From positions 1-64,000 of the forward strand of contig VGIC01000001.1 of NCBI GenBank assembly GCA_016867975.1: DNA of 64,000 nucleotides. Reading direction: 5' to 3'. The number at the start of each line of letters is the position of its first letter. The stretch's first letter is position 1. Made by a program: the position numbers and the translations under genes. Below the pieces are notes generated by a model. The model searched no databases. It was not told the DNA's origin and saw nothing but the letters and a program-made list of their open reading frames with translations. This document shows, piece by piece, positions 18,389 through 27,983 of this stretch. This DNA comes from Betaproteobacteria bacterium (lineage in GTDB: Bacteria; Pseudomonadota; Gammaproteobacteria; Burkholderiales; Methylophilaceae).

Positions 18389-19138
18389 CTATAAGTTTAA
18401 AGAGCGACCTCCATCAACAGCCAGAATATGGCCGGTGGTGTAGGTGGCATCATAAATTAGAAATCTAACGGCCTTGGCGACATCTTCTGGATTTCCTACG
18501 CGTTTCAACAACGTCTGATTCAAGATACGTTGGCGATAGACTTCATCAAATTGCGGATTGTCCTCCGGCCATAACACAGGCCCAGGGGCTACGGCATTCA
18601 CGCGCACTTCAGGACCTAATTCATGCGCCAATGATTTTGTAAGCGTCACCAAGCCCGCTTTTGCGACGCTGTAGACAATGTAACCTTTTTTTGGGCGCTC
18701 GATGTGCATGTCCGTGATATTGACAATGCAACCCCTGTTCTTGCGTAGCTCTGGGGCAGCAGCCTGACATAAGAATACCGGCGCTTTCAGATTGCTGTTC
18801 ATTAGATTGTGCCAGTTGTCTTCATTAATTTGACCAAGTTCCGTCGGAAAGTAGGTAGAGGCGTTGTTGATGAGCGCATCTAGTCTGCCGAAATGCCTCA
18901 CGCTTTCACTGATTAAATTGGGCAAGGTTGCTGTGTTGTTCAAATCGCCCTGAATAATGGCTACGGATTGGCCGCGCAGTAGATTGAGTTCTGCTTGTAA
19001 GGCACGTGCCTCGTTGGCGCTGGTGTTGTAATGAATCATCAAATGCGCACCATGTGCATGGAGTTCACGGCAAATGCTAGCGCCTACGCGTTTGGCGCCA
19101 CCAGTGATTAGGATAATCTTGTTTCTTTCTAAACCCAT
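18389..19138 (-). CDS. Pteridine reductase / dihydromonapterin reductase (SDR)
   Basis: This short-chain dehydrogenase has 249 residues. The NAD(P) loop is [11 protein letters not shown] (12-22) and the catalytic Tyr-x-x-x-Lys is YSVAK. The TxxxR-type loop and pteridine-binding features ([23 protein letters not shown]) match PTR1/FolM-like reductases that reduce dihydrobiopterin, dihydromonapterin or dihydrofolate with NADPH. It is divergent from a MidA-type methyltransferase gene. With nudB and folE2 also in this window, several steps of pterin and folate metabolism are represented. Confidence 0.88.
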   Translation of the reverse strand: MGLERNKIILITGGAKRVGASICRELHAHGAHLMIHYNTSANEARALQAELNLLRGQSVAIIQGDLNNTATLPNLISESVRHFGRLDALINNASTYFPTELGQINEDNWHNLMNSNLKAPVFLCQAAAPELRKNRGCIVNITDMHIERPKKGYIVYSVAKAGLVTLTKSLAHELGPEVRVNAVAPGPVLWPEDNPQFDEVYRQRILNQTLLKRVGNPEDVAKAVRFLIYDATYTTGHILAVDGGRSLNL

Positions 19139-19190
19139 GGATTATGTAATGAAGCACTTCGTTTCTTGTAGCGGGATATTATAATGGCTT

Positions 19191-20357
19191 ATGTTAACAA
19201 TACCTACTTCAACCCTACCCGCTCCCAGTGAGGAGGCTTTGCTGCATAGTCAACAATTGGCTCTGCTCATCCGGGATGAAATTCGTCAGTGTGGCGGCTG
19301 GCTATCGTTTGCGCAATTTATGCAAATGGCGCTTTACACTCCCAAGCTTGGATATTACAGCGGAGGCGCTAAGAAATTCGGGATGGGCGGAGATTTTATC
19401 ACGGCACCGGAAATTTCCCCTCTGTTTGCTAAAACGCTCGCATATCAGGTCAAGCAAATCTTGCAGGAAACGAAAGGCAACATCCTTGAGCTAGGCGCTG
19501 GCACGGGAAGATTGGCGACTGATATGCTACATGCACTACAAGCAATGCAACAGCTACCAGAGCGCTATTACATCCTAGATGTGAGTGCGCACTTACGGCG
19601 GATTCAACTAGAAACCATGCGCAGTGAGTTGCCCTCTGATTTGGTCGATCGGGTAGTTTGGCTTGATTCACTTCCCGACAAATTCACAGGTTTGGTATTA
19701 GGCAATGAGGTGCTGGATGCAGTCCCTGTTAATTTGGTTTATGCCAGCGATCAGCGACTATATGAGCGAGGCGTAGCATATGAAAAGGATTTTTTCTGGC
19801 AAGATAAGTCTATTTCAGAGGGTGATTTATTTGACGCGGTGAGTATGTATGCGTTTCCTGATCAATATTTGACTGAGGCGAGTCCGCAGTCGGTGGGCTT
19901 GATCCATAGTTTGGCACGAATGTTGGACGCTGGTGTGATTTTAATGCTGGACTACGGGTTTCCTGCACATGAGTACTATCACCCTCAACGCAATCAAGGG
20001 ACGCTCATGTGTCACTACCAGCATTATGCGCACGGCAACCCGTTTATCAACATCGGCTTACAGGATATTACCTCTCATGTGGATTTTACGCGGATTGCAC
20101 AGGCTGGCTTGGAGTGCGGTCTCCAGTTGCAAGGTTTTTGTAGTCAGGCTCAATTTTTGATGAATTGCGGCATTTTGAATGTGATGAGTAAGGTGTCGCC
20201 TCATAACATAGCAGAGTATGCGCCTTTGGCAGCGGCAGCGCAAAAACTGTTATCCCCGGCTGAGATGGGAGATTTGTTCAAGGTGATCGCTTTGGCTAAG
20301 AAATTTGAACCACCACTGCTTGGATTTGTGTCCGGAGATAAATCTCATACCCTATAA
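19191..20357 (+). CDS. MidA/NDUFAF7-family SAM-dependent methyltransferase
   Basis: The 388-residue protein has the family signatures GYYSGGAKKFGMGGDFITAP (about 55-74) and the SAM-binding ILELGAGTGRLATDML (about 97-112), followed by LVLGNEVLDAVPV. The mitochondrial relative methylates an arginine of complex I; bacterial members are widespread but their targets are mostly unknown. The ATG has no clear ribosome-binding site, so the exact start is uncertain by a few codons. Confidence 0.88.
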   Translation: MLTIPTSTLPAPSEEALLHSQQLALLIRDEIRQCGGWLSFAQFMQMALYTPKLGYYSGGAKKFGMGGDFITAPEISPLFAKTLAYQVKQILQETKGNILELGAGTGRLATDMLHALQAMQQLPERYYILDVSAHLRRIQLETMRSELPSDLVDRVVWLDSLPDKFTGLVLGNEVLDAVPVNLVYASDQRLYERGVAYEKDFFWQDKSISEGDLFDAVSMYAFPDQYLTEASPQSVGLIHSLARMLDAGVILMLDYGFPAHEYYHPQRNQGTLMCHYQHYAHGNPFINIGLQDITSHVDFTRIAQAGLECGLQLQGFCSQAQFLMNCGILNVMSKVSPHNIAEYAPLAAAAQKLLSPAEMGDLFKVIALAKKFEPPLLGFVSGDKSHTL

Positions 20358-20384
20358 GCAATAACCCAAAGGGTAGCCCTAAAG

Positions 20385-20390
20385 TATAAT
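20385..20390 (+). promoter_or_regulatory. -10 hexamer abutting trmB
   Basis: A perfect TATAAT lies eight bases before the ATG at 20398. If used, the transcript would start at or next to that ATG and be leaderless. No good -35 element is visible, so the call is tentative. Confidence 0.3.
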
Positions 20391-20397
20391 GTGCGCC

Positions 20398-21111
20398 ATG
20401 AACGAACACACCCAAACAGAAAATAACGAAGAAGCTGATTTAACTCAGCGACGGATTCGCAGTTTTGTGCTACGCCAAGGTCGTTTGACTAAGGGGCAGG
20501 CACGAGCACTGGAAACTGGTTTTCCAAAATTCGGCATCACTTATGCTCCAGAATTATTGGATTTGAACAAAAAATTTGGTCGTTCGGATAGTAAGAAAAT
20601 ACTGGAGATCGGCTTTGGCATGGGTGAGACCACGGCTAAAATTGCGCAAACCTTGCCAGATTGCGACTTTCTGGCTACCGAGGTGCACACCCCGGGAGTT
20701 GGCGCACTCCTTAAATTGATTGAAGAGTCAGCGCTCACCAACATCAGGGCCATCCAGCATGACGTGGTGGATGTGCTACAGAACATGCTACCCGATGCTA
20801 GTCTAGACGGTATTCATATTTTCTTTCCGGATCCATGGCATAAGAAGCGCCATCATAAGCGCCGCTTGATTCAAGCTGGGTTTGTGAAATTACTGTGTGC
20901 TAAGTTGAAGCCGGGCGGCTATATCCATGTGGCAACCGACTGGCAGGAGTATGCTGAATGGGTGCTAGAGGTGCTGTCGACCGAGTGTGAATTGCAGAAT
21001 ACCGCTAAAGACTATGCTAAAAAACCTTCATATCGCCCGTTGACTAAGTTTGAAAATCGCGGGTTGAAACTTGGGCATGGCGTTTGGGATATGGTGTTTA
21101 GGCGAAAATGA
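20398..21111 (+). CDS. trmB: tRNA (guanine-N7-)-methyltransferase
   Basis: TrmB makes m7G46 in tRNA. The protein of about 237 residues contains [16 protein letters not shown], the SAM-binding [13 protein letters not shown], and the family hallmark [16 protein letters not shown]. An in-frame ATG three codons upstream (20389) is inside a TATAAT sequence; 20398 is preferred. It follows the MidA-type gene in the same direction. Confidence 0.95.
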   Translation: MNEHTQTENNEEADLTQRRIRSFVLRQGRLTKGQARALETGFPKFGITYAPELLDLNKKFGRSDSKKILEIGFGMGETTAKIAQTLPDCDFLATEVHTPGVGALLKLIEESALTNIRAIQHDVVDVLQNMLPDASLDGIHIFFPDPWHKKRHHKRRLIQAGFVKLLCAKLKPGGYIHVATDWQEYAEWVLEVLSTECELQNTAKDYAKKPSYRPLTKFENRGLKLGHGVWDMVFRRK

Positions 21112-21116
21112 TGCCG

Positions 21117-21773
21117 TCAGGGGCTGCTTTCAGTCCCAATATTCATATTCCCTGAAGCATTTTCATCGGTAAAAAGCCACTTTCCTATGACTTCTTCTGC
21201 TTCTTCTACGCCCTGTTTTTTTAGGCTGGAGAATAGCTGTATTGTGCATACTCCCTGGTAGTGACTTCCCCAAGTCTCAATCAATTCTTTGCGCACTTTG
21301 TTAAGCGTGAGTATTGCTTCACTGCGTGAAAGTTTATCGGATTTTGTGAGTAGCACATGCACGGGCTTGCCGCGGGGACAAAACCAGTCGAGCATTTGGC
21401 GGTCAAGCGGCGTAAGCGGATGACGACTGTCCATCACCAATACCAAACCAGCAAGGCTAGAGCGCTCACTTAAATAGCGCGCCAGCACATTCTGCCAGTG
21501 CGCACGCATGGCTTCCGGTACTTTAGCGTAACCGTAGCCAGGCAGGTCAACCAAGTGCCTATCATTGCCCAAAGTAAAAAAATTGATCAGTTGCGTGCGT
21601 CCAGGTTGTTTACTGACAAAGGCTAAACGGTTATGGTTGGCCAGTGTATTCAGGGCGCTAGACTTTCCTGCATTTGAGCGACCAGCAAACGCAACTTCGA
21701 CACCGCTGGCAGGTGGCAAATCTCTTAAGTGATGAGCAGAGATGAAAAATGTGGCATTCTGGAACAAGGGCAT
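21117..21773 (-). CDS. engB: Ribosome biogenesis GTPase YihA/YsxC
   Basis: This TrmE-Era-EngA-like GTPase is needed for large-subunit assembly. G1 is [13 protein letters not shown]3 is DLPGYGYA, and G4 is LTKSDKLS. The start is taken at ATG 21771-21773 because relatives begin a few residues before the LRDLPP segment; a GTG at 21824 would add 17 non-conserved residues. It converges on trmB with a five-base gap and diverges from cytochrome c4. Confidence 0.95.
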   Translation of the reverse strand: MPLFQNATFFISAHHLRDLPPASGVEVAFAGRSNAGKSSALNTLANHNRLAFVSKQPGRTQLINFFTLGNDRHLVDLPGYGYAKVPEAMRAHWQNVLARYLSERSSLAGLVLVMDSRHPLTPLDRQMLDWFCPRGKPVHVLLTKSDKLSRSEAILTLNKVRKELIETWGSHYQGVCTIQLFSSLKKQGVEEAEEVIGKWLFTDENASGNMNIGTESSP

Positions 21774-21888
21774 CTGGGATGAATTCTGAACGTTGCGGGA
21801 AGTTTCAAACAAAAATGCTATCACGAATACTGCTTTTTAGCTAAAATAACACGTTAATTGATTGAATATTTTAGATTTAGGAGCGGTA

Positions 21889-22500
21889 ATGCAATCTCGT
21901 CATATAGCATGGTTAATGTCCAGTCTTATGCTAATGGTTTCTATCGGTACATTTGCCGAGGACTCCGCAAAAAGAACAGCAGATCAAATTGTGAATACCA
22001 TATGCGCAGCGTGTCATGCGCCGGATGGTAATAGTGCTATTACGCTCAATCCCAAGTTGGCTGGTCAACATCCAGAATATTTGACCAAGCAATTAGCTGA
22101 ATTTAAATCAGGTAAGCGTGCTAACGCAGTAATGTCTGGCATCGTGGCGAGCCTGACGGATGAGGAAATAAAAGACTTGGCAACCTATTTTTCAGCTAAG
22201 AAGCTGAATCTAGGCCAAGCAACGACCAACGGCAAGAGCTCTCTGGGTGAGAAAATTTACCGTGCAGGAAATATGGAAAATAATGTACCAGCATGCGCCG
22301 CATGTCATGGACCTAATGGCACAGGGATACCTAAGCAATTTCCGCGTTTGAATGGCCAACACGCCGATTATACGCTGGCGCAGTTAAAAGCGTTCCGCAC
22401 TGGTGAGCGCGCTAATGCGCCGATGATGATGGCAATTGCGGCGAAAATGAGTGATGCAGAGATGTCCGCTGTAGCTGATTACATCCAAGGCTTGCGTTAA
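21889..22500 (+). CDS. Di-heme cytochrome c4
   Basis: This periplasmic electron carrier has 203 residues. A signal peptide (about 1-24, ending GTFAED) is followed by two similar cytochrome c domains with CAACH at 39-43 and CAACH at 136-140, each with a distal Met region (VMSGIVASL and PMMMAIAAKM). ATG at 21889 follows AGGAGCGGTA and is preferred over an upstream TTG. The neighbouring ResB and ResC genes mature c-type cytochromes, a layout common in betaproteobacteria. Confidence 0.94.
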   Translation: MQSRHIAWLMSSLMLMVSIGTFAEDSAKRTADQIVNTICAACHAPDGNSAITLNPKLAGQHPEYLTKQLAEFKSGKRANAVMSGIVASLTDEEIKDLATYFSAKKLNLGQATTNGKSSLGEKIYRAGNMENNVPACAACHGPNGTGIPKQFPRLNGQHADYTLAQLKAFRTGERANAPMMMAIAAKMSDAEMSAVADYIQGLR

Positions 22501-22515
22501 TCTGCACAAGATTGA

Positions 22516-22543
22516 AGAAGGGTGGCGCGAGCTGCCCTTTTTT
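22516..22543 (+). terminator. Terminator after cytochrome c4
   Basis: AGGGTGGC / GCTGCCCT pairing (with G-U wobbles) around GCGA is followed by six Ts, starting 16 bases after the stop codon. Confidence 0.7.
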
Positions 22544-22756
22544 AATTCTCACGAGATCTAGGAAGTACGGAATAGTCTCCATGAACCACGTTGCCATTAA
22601 AAACAGGATAATGACTAGGCGCGCACAACGCCAGTCGTAGTCATGTGAACTTGCTCCGCGCTTCTTTTAGTAGGTGGTTACACCCAATGGATTGGCAGTC
22701 TAGTTACATCTCAGCGATAAAGTTCCTATGATCCTTACTCGACAGAAGACACGATT

Positions 22757-24724
22757 TTGAATCCAAGATTATCTTTTTCCAAGAATTTGTATGATTTGCT
22801 GAGCTCAATGCGTTTTGCGGTCAGCTTATTGAGCATACTGGGAATTGCATCGGTTGTCGGCACCGTGCTTAAACAAAACGAACCTTATGGAAATTACATC
22901 ATTAAATTTGGTCAGTTCTGGTTTACCTTGTTTGAGCATTTGGGTCTATACGATGTTTACCATAGCAGCTGGTTTTTAGGGATTTTATTGTTTTTGGTTG
23001 TCTCTACCAGCCTTTGCATCTATCGTAACAGCCCACATATGATCAAAGAGTGGCGAACTTTTAAGGATCATGCCAGTGAGAAGTCGCTGAATGCGTTTAG
23101 TCATCAGGCTACTTTCAACATGAATTCCGATGTTGATACGGTCAAACAGGCGCTGACCGGTTTTTTGCAAGCTAAAGGATTTCAATATAAATTAAGAGCT
23201 CAGGACAATGGCAATCAATTGATTGCCGCCAAGGCTGGTACGCACCAGCGTTGGGGCTATATCTTTACCCACGTGGCAATGGTGGTCATTTTGTTCGGTG
23301 GATTGCTAGATGGTAACCTGCCGTTCAAAATTCAGGAGCTTCTTGGCTACAAACGCGTAGAGACGCTGGACATTCCCGCCTCGCAAGTGCCTGAGATCAG
23401 CCGTCTCGGAATCAACAATCCATCTTTCCGCGCTAATATGACTTTGTCCGAGGGTACGAGTGGCAATGTGGCGTTCGTCCGTGTGCGTGATGGATACTTG
23501 GTGCAAGATCTACCCTTCGTGATAGCACTGAAGGATTTTCGTATCGAGCACTATGCCACTGGCCAGCCCAAGTCATTTGAAAGTGATGTGGTCATTGTTG
23601 ATCGCGACTTAAAAGAACCAATCACGAAGACCATTAAGGTGAATCATCCTTTAATCTACAAGGGGGTGGCCATCTATCAATCTGACTTTCAAGATGGTGG
23701 AACCAAGCTAAGTTTCAAAGTATGGAATTTGCTCGCACCTAACAACAAGACAATGGATTTGGCGGGCGCCATTTTTGATCAAGGGCTGCTCGGCGAGGGG
23801 GATGACACGCTCAAGGTCGAATACAACGATTTCCGTAAATTCAATATCATCAACCTATCGCCAGATGGCAAAGGTAAACCGCATAACGTAGGTCCAAACG
23901 TCACTTACAAACTGCGAGATAACGAAGGCCAGGCGGTTGAGTATGTCACTTATATGCAACCCTTGCAGGTAGATGGTAAAACTTATTTTGTTTCCGGAAT
24001 GCGCCAAACGGTACAGGATGATTTTCGCTACCTGCGCATACCCGTCGATGATGATTTAAGTATCGATAGTTTTATGCGTTTCAGAGCGATCATGCTGGAT
24101 GAAACCCGCTACGCCGAAATCGCCAAGAGAATCGCGAAGACTTCGCTGGATCAGGGTAAAGAGGCTACTGTGCTCAAACAATTTGAAAATAGCATGATTC
24201 AGTTGATGAAGATATTTGCGCAGGGCGGTTATAGTCAGGTGGCGAAACTGATTGAGAAAAGCGTGCCGGAGCGCGAGCGCGAGGCTGTGGCGCAGACCTA
24301 TATTAAGATGATTACAGTGGCCGCTTATGAAGCTTATAACATGAGCTTGGTGGCTAGTAACAAACCACTATTAGTTAACGATGCTAAAACGGAAACGTTA
24401 TTGCGTGATAGCCTGAATACGTTCAGCGACATGTTCTTTTATGGCTCGCCTTACCTGTTGCAACTTGAAAACTTTGAGCATAAAGAGGCAAGTGGTCTAC
24501 AACTGACGAAGTCCCCCGGGCAGAAGTGGGTATATTTAGGATCTGTTCTATTAGTAATTGGTATTTTTGCCATGATGTACATCCGTGAACGGCGTATCTG
24601 GTTCTTGCTAAAACCAAGTGCCAATCAGGTACTGTTCACCATGGCATCGAACCGGAAGAATCTGGATTTCGAACTGGAGTTTAATGTGTTCCGTGAACAA
24701 TTGAAAATTAGGTTGAGGGAGTAA
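22757..24724 (+). CDS. resB: Cytochrome c biogenesis protein ResB (Ccs1)
   Basis: ResB is the large subunit of the system II heme-export/attachment complex. The 655-residue protein has three N-terminal membrane helices (LLSSMRFAVSLLSILGIASVVGTVL is the first, residues about 14-38), a large periplasmic region, and a last helix at about 590-610. The start codon is TTG: the frame is closed by a TAA at 22718 and no ATG or GTG intervenes. It ends by overlapping the ResC start by one base, showing tight coupling. Confidence 0.93.
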   Translation: MNPRLSFSKNLYDLLSSMRFAVSLLSILGIASVVGTVLKQNEPYGNYIIKFGQFWFTLFEHLGLYDVYHSSWFLGILLFLVVSTSLCIYRNSPHMIKEWRTFKDHASEKSLNAFSHQATFNMNSDVDTVKQALTGFLQAKGFQYKLRAQDNGNQLIAAKAGTHQRWGYIFTHVAMVVILFGGLLDGNLPFKIQELLGYKRVETLDIPASQVPEISRLGINNPSFRANMTLSEGTSGNVAFVRVRDGYLVQDLPFVIALKDFRIEHYATGQPKSFESDVVIVDRDLKEPITKTIKVNHPLIYKGVAIYQSDFQDGGTKLSFKVWNLLAPNNKTMDLAGAIFDQGLLGEGDDTLKVEYNDFRKFNIINLSPDGKGKPHNVGPNVTYKLRDNEGQAVEYVTYMQPLQVDGKTYFVSGMRQTVQDDFRYLRIPVDDDLSIDSFMRFRAIMLDETRYAEIAKRIAKTSLDQGKEATVLKQFENSMIQLMKIFAQGGYSQVAKLIEKSVPEREREAVAQTYIKMITVAAYEAYNMSLVASNKPLLVNDAKTETLLRDSLNTFSDMFFYGSPYLLQLENFEHKEASGLQLTKSPGQKWVYLGSVLLVIGIFAMMYIRERRIWFLLKPSANQVLFTMASNRKNLDFELEFNVFREQLKIRLRE

Positions 24725-25869
24725 TGATGGAGAACTTAATGGAGTTTCAGCAGAAAACATTGTTACAGCGCTTGGATTGGCTGGATTGGCTGTATGCACT
24801 GATCATTGCTGCATGTTCGCTGTATGCCTATGGGCAGTATGCTCATCACATGGATGCATATGAAGTCGGTTTTCTGTTCGGCGCAGCAGCGTTAACGAGC
24901 TATCTGGGCTGGCAGTGGAGGTCGCTAGCTAAGCTGGTGCTGGTAGTGGGCGCAATCAGCCTGTTCGCAATCAGTCTGTATGACCACGACCAGACACGGG
25001 CAACACAAGTATTGATGTTGAAATATTTGCTTTCCAGTCAGTCATCCATCATGTGGATGAACGTGCTATTCGTGCTGGCAATGGCTACTTACTGGTTTGC
25101 CATGTTCAGGCGTAATGCTTTTACTGGCAAGGTGGCCACTGCGCTTACCTGGTCGGCAGTATTGTTTGGCTTTGTGGGGTTGATGGTACGTTGGTATGAG
25201 TCCTACTTAATTGCACCAGATGTGGGGCATATCCCTGTCAGCAATCTATACGAAGTGTTTGTGCTATTTTGCCTGATAACGGCTTTGCTATATCTGCACT
25301 ATGAGCAAAAGCTTAATACAAAACAACTTGGCGGCTTTGTGCTGCTGGTGATCAATGCGGCGGTTGGTTTTATTTTGTGGTACACCTTTGACCGTCAGGC
25401 GCATTTGATTCAACCACTTGTGCCCGCGCTACAAAGCTACTGGATGAAAATTCATGTGCCGGCTAACTTCATTGGCTACGGTGCTTTCTCGCTGGCAGCC
25501 ATGGTGGCGAGTGCTTATTTGCTCGCACAAAAAGGTGTGTTTACATCCCGTCTGCCAAGCCTCGAGATAATGGATGATCTTATGTACAAATCCATCGCTG
25601 TTGGCTTTGCGTTCTTTACCATAGCGACTATTCTGGGCGCCATGTGGGCGGCAGAGGCTTGGGGCGGCTATTGGAGCTGGGACCCTAAAGAAACTTGGGC
25701 GTTGATCGTTTGGTTGAATTATGCCGCGTGGTTGCATTTGAGATTGGTCAAGGGTTTGCGCGGAGGTACTTTGGCCTGGTGGGCGTTAATTGGCCTACTA
25801 GTGACTACTTTTGCATTCTTAGGTGTGAATATGTTTCTAAGTGGCTTACACTCCTATGGAACGCTGTAA
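24724..25869 (+). CDS. resC: Cytochrome c biogenesis protein ResC (CcsA)
   Basis: This system II heme handling subunit has 381 residues and about eight membrane helices. It carries the WWD-type heme-binding motif in WAAEAWGGYWSWDPKETWAL (about 302-321) and conserved histidines (KIHVPANFIGYG; LHLRLVKG). Two consecutive ATGs occur (24724 and 24727). ResB and ResC together ligate heme to CxxCH sites such as those of the adjacent cytochrome c4. Confidence 0.95.
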   Translation: MMENLMEFQQKTLLQRLDWLDWLYALIIAACSLYAYGQYAHHMDAYEVGFLFGAAALTSYLGWQWRSLAKLVLVVGAISLFAISLYDHDQTRATQVLMLKYLLSSQSSIMWMNVLFVLAMATYWFAMFRRNAFTGKVATALTWSAVLFGFVGLMVRWYESYLIAPDVGHIPVSNLYEVFVLFCLITALLYLHYEQKLNTKQLGGFVLLVINAAVGFILWYTFDRQAHLIQPLVPALQSYWMKIHVPANFIGYGAFSLAAMVASAYLLAQKGVFTSRLPSLEIMDDLMYKSIAVGFAFFTIATILGAMWAAEAWGGYWSWDPKETWALIVWLNYAAWLHLRLVKGLRGGTLAWWALIGLLVTTFAFLGVNMFLSGLHSYGTL

Positions 25870-25941
25870 GCATTCGGCACCCGGTTAATTCTGTTCATCA
25901 TAACAAACAAGTAAGGGAGCTACACTCCTTCTTTTCCTACC

Positions 25942-25990
25942 CTAGAAACCGCAGTTAAACACGTTAAGTGTGCGGTTTTCTGGTGTTTGG
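25942..25990. repeat. Hairpin repeat, copy 1
   Basis: An AAACCGCA / TGCGGTTT hairpin follows CCTAG. The first 25 bases differ by one base from those at 43438-43462, and the pattern TGCGG...TTT..GG continues for the full about 50 bases. Here it lies downstream of ResC and may act as a terminator. Confidence 0.75.
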
Positions 25991-26150
25991 AAAGCACGAT
26001 GAGGCAGCGTGTGCCCCTGCTGCAACGAAGAGAATGCAACCAGACATCTCAAAACCGTGTCATCGATGTGAAAGCGTTTTCACTTGTTAGGTGAGTTGAG
26101 TTTAAACAAAAATGTTAAATGTTCACCAGTGGTTACAAGTCATTGCGTAT

Positions 26151-26345
26151 TTAACTGCGGTCTTTAGAGTTAATGATTGCCGTAATGTCCCACTCGCAAC
26201 CTCCACACCCGGAGACTGCACCAGTCCACCTTGAAATGGCCTCTAAATCCATCCCTTGCGATGACAATTCTTGAATGCAGGCGCGCGTAGTACCTGTGCA
26301 AACACATATGACATCCTCGGCAGGATTTTGGTTGCCCTCTGTCAC
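26151..26345 (-). CDS. BFD-type [2Fe-2S] ferredoxin
   Basis: The 64-residue protein has the bacterioferritin-associated ferredoxin layout: C-x-C (ICVCTGTT, about 14-21) and a distal C-x-x-C (GCGGCEW, about 47-53), the four ligands of one [2Fe-2S] cluster. BFD proteins release iron from bacterioferritin or serve as redox domains. It starts at GTG nine bases beyond the ftsX stop and may be read through from the ftsYEX operon. No bacterioferritin gene is in the window. Confidence 0.85.
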   Translation of the reverse strand: MTEGNQNPAEDVICVCTGTTRACIQELSSQGMDLEAISRWTGAVSGCGGCEWDITAIINSKDRS

Positions 26346-26354
26346 AACTTACTC

Positions 26355-27287
26355 TTAACTATTGTGCTGATCTTGCGCAATGGAGGAGATGGCGCGGTTG
26401 ACTGCGACATAAGACCCAATCCAGCCAATCAAAACAGCACTTATGATGACAGTCAGATAGAGTTTTCCATTGAACAGCTTAAGGCTGAAGTCACTGCTGT
26501 AGAGCTCAGAGAGCTCATGGATCGTGAGGTTGAATGTTTGAATAATGCCGCCCATCAGCAGAATGGCAATCATGGCTCCAAAAAGTCCATAGAAGACACC
26601 CGCATAGAGAAATGGTGTTCTGATGAAATTTTTGGTTGCACCAATCAGATAGCTGACTTCGATTTCCTCTTTCTGAGTCAATATCTGCATGCGTACGGTA
26701 TTGCCAATGATGACCAGTAGCACAACAGCCAAAAGCATGGCTGTGAATAGAATGATTTTCTTGCCCAAATCCAGCAATGTAGAGAGTCGCTTTGCCCATT
26801 CTGAATTCAAGATGGCCTGCTCAACCCCTGGAATGTCGCTTAGTTTGTTCTTGAGTTGCTCCAAAGCTGTGGGTTCTGTGCTACCTGCCTGAATGAAGAA
26901 TGCGTCAGGCAGTGGGTTCTTGTCTAGTTGGCCGATGATATTACCGACTTCTCCATCGCCTTCGGATCTTGCTTGAAGCTGCTGCCAGGCGAAGTCTTTG
27001 CTGACAAAATGATATTGTTTGATAGCTGGGTCTTTGGCCAGCAGCTGATCGATTTCAGCAATGGTGCTTTTGTTCGTGTCCTGCTTGAGGAATAAACTGA
27101 TTTCAGTTTCACTCTGCATATGATCAGTGAATTTGTTTAAGCTGTCTACACCCAGATAAAACAAACTGGGGAGACACATGGCGACCCCTATCACCAGGCC
27201 AATCATAAAAGTCGACAACAGGTTGTCGCGCATCCGTGATAGCGTAAGTATGCTGGCTTGGAGTTGATGGTTTAGCCAGTTCCTCAT
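26355..27287 (-). CDS. ftsX: Cell division protein FtsX
   Basis: FtsX is the membrane part of the FtsEX complex, which relays ATP hydrolysis to periplasmic amidase activators at the septum. In the 310-residue protein one membrane helix (about 24-45) is followed by a periplasmic loop and three C-terminal helices (about 175-195, 225-250, 280-300). The start overlaps the ftsE stop by four bases. Confidence 0.95.
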   Translation of the reverse strand: MRNWLNHQLQASILTLSRMRDNLLSTFMIGLVIGVAMCLPSLFYLGVDSLNKFTDHMQSETEISLFLKQDTNKSTIAEIDQLLAKDPAIKQYHFVSKDFAWQQLQARSEGDGEVGNIIGQLDKNPLPDAFFIQAGSTEPTALEQLKNKLSDIPGVEQAILNSEWAKRLSTLLDLGKKIILFTAMLLAVVLLVIIGNTVRMQILTQKEEIEVSYLIGATKNFIRTPFLYAGVFYGLFGAMIAILLMGGIIQTFNLTIHELSELYSSDFSLKLFNGKLYLTVIISAVLIGWIGSYVAVNRAISSIAQDQHNS

Positions 27288-27973
27288 GACGCATGTCCTT
27301 GTGTGGATGATGGACTCTCGGACAGTCTGCCTTGGTTGAGTCTTAAAACTCGACTTTGTTGGGCGCTTAGTCCCAACGCATCGTGGGTGGCCATGATGAC
27401 GGTAACACCGACTTGGTTGAATGCATCAAAAATTGCCATAATTTCAGCCGCATAGTTTGAATCCAGATTTCCTGTCGGCTCATCGGCAATCAATATGGAC
27501 GGACGACTGACCACTGCACGGGCAATCGCCAGGCGCTGTTGTTCACCACCAGACAAGGTAATAGGCATGGCCTTCTCTTTATGTAACAACCCTACTTTGT
27601 CGAGTGCGGCACGAACACGTTTAGCGGCTTCCTGACCAAATATTCCGTTGATGTGTAAAGGCAGGATGACATTTTCAAAGCAATTCCGGTCATACAGTAA
27701 TTTATGGTCCTGAAAGATGAGCCCAAACCTGCGACGTAAGAAAGGAATAGCAGACACTTTGATCTGACTTGCATTTTGATTTGCAATCAGAACGGTGCCG
27801 CTGGTGGATAGTTCTGTTGCAGCAATCAGCTTCAGCAGCGTACTTTTTCCTGCGCCGGAATGTCCAGTGACAAATACGAATTCTCCGGCTTCAATACTGA
27901 AACTGATCTTCTTGAGTACCTCATCGCTTCCTGGATAGCGTTTGGTAACCTGGTCAAATTGAATCAGGCTCAT
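27284..27973 (-). CDS. ftsE: Cell division ATP-binding protein FtsE
   Basis: This ABC-type ATPase has 229 residues. Walker A is GHSGAGKSTLLK, the signature is LSGGEQQRLAIARA and Walker B is ILIADEPTGNLD. The N terminus IQFDQVTKRYPG is typical. It is part of ftsY-ftsE-ftsX with ten bases between ftsY and ftsE. Confidence 0.96.
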   Translation of the reverse strand: MSLIQFDQVTKRYPGSDEVLKKISFSIEAGEFVFVTGHSGAGKSTLLKLIAATELSTSGTVLIANQNASQIKVSAIPFLRRRFGLIFQDHKLLYDRNCFENVILPLHINGIFGQEAAKRVRAALDKVGLLHKEKAMPITLSGGEQQRLAIARAVVSRPSILIADEPTGNLDSNYAAEIMAIFDAFNQVGVTVIMATHDALGLSAQQSRVLRLNQGRLSESPSSTQGHAS

Positions 27974-27983
27974 AATCTATGCT

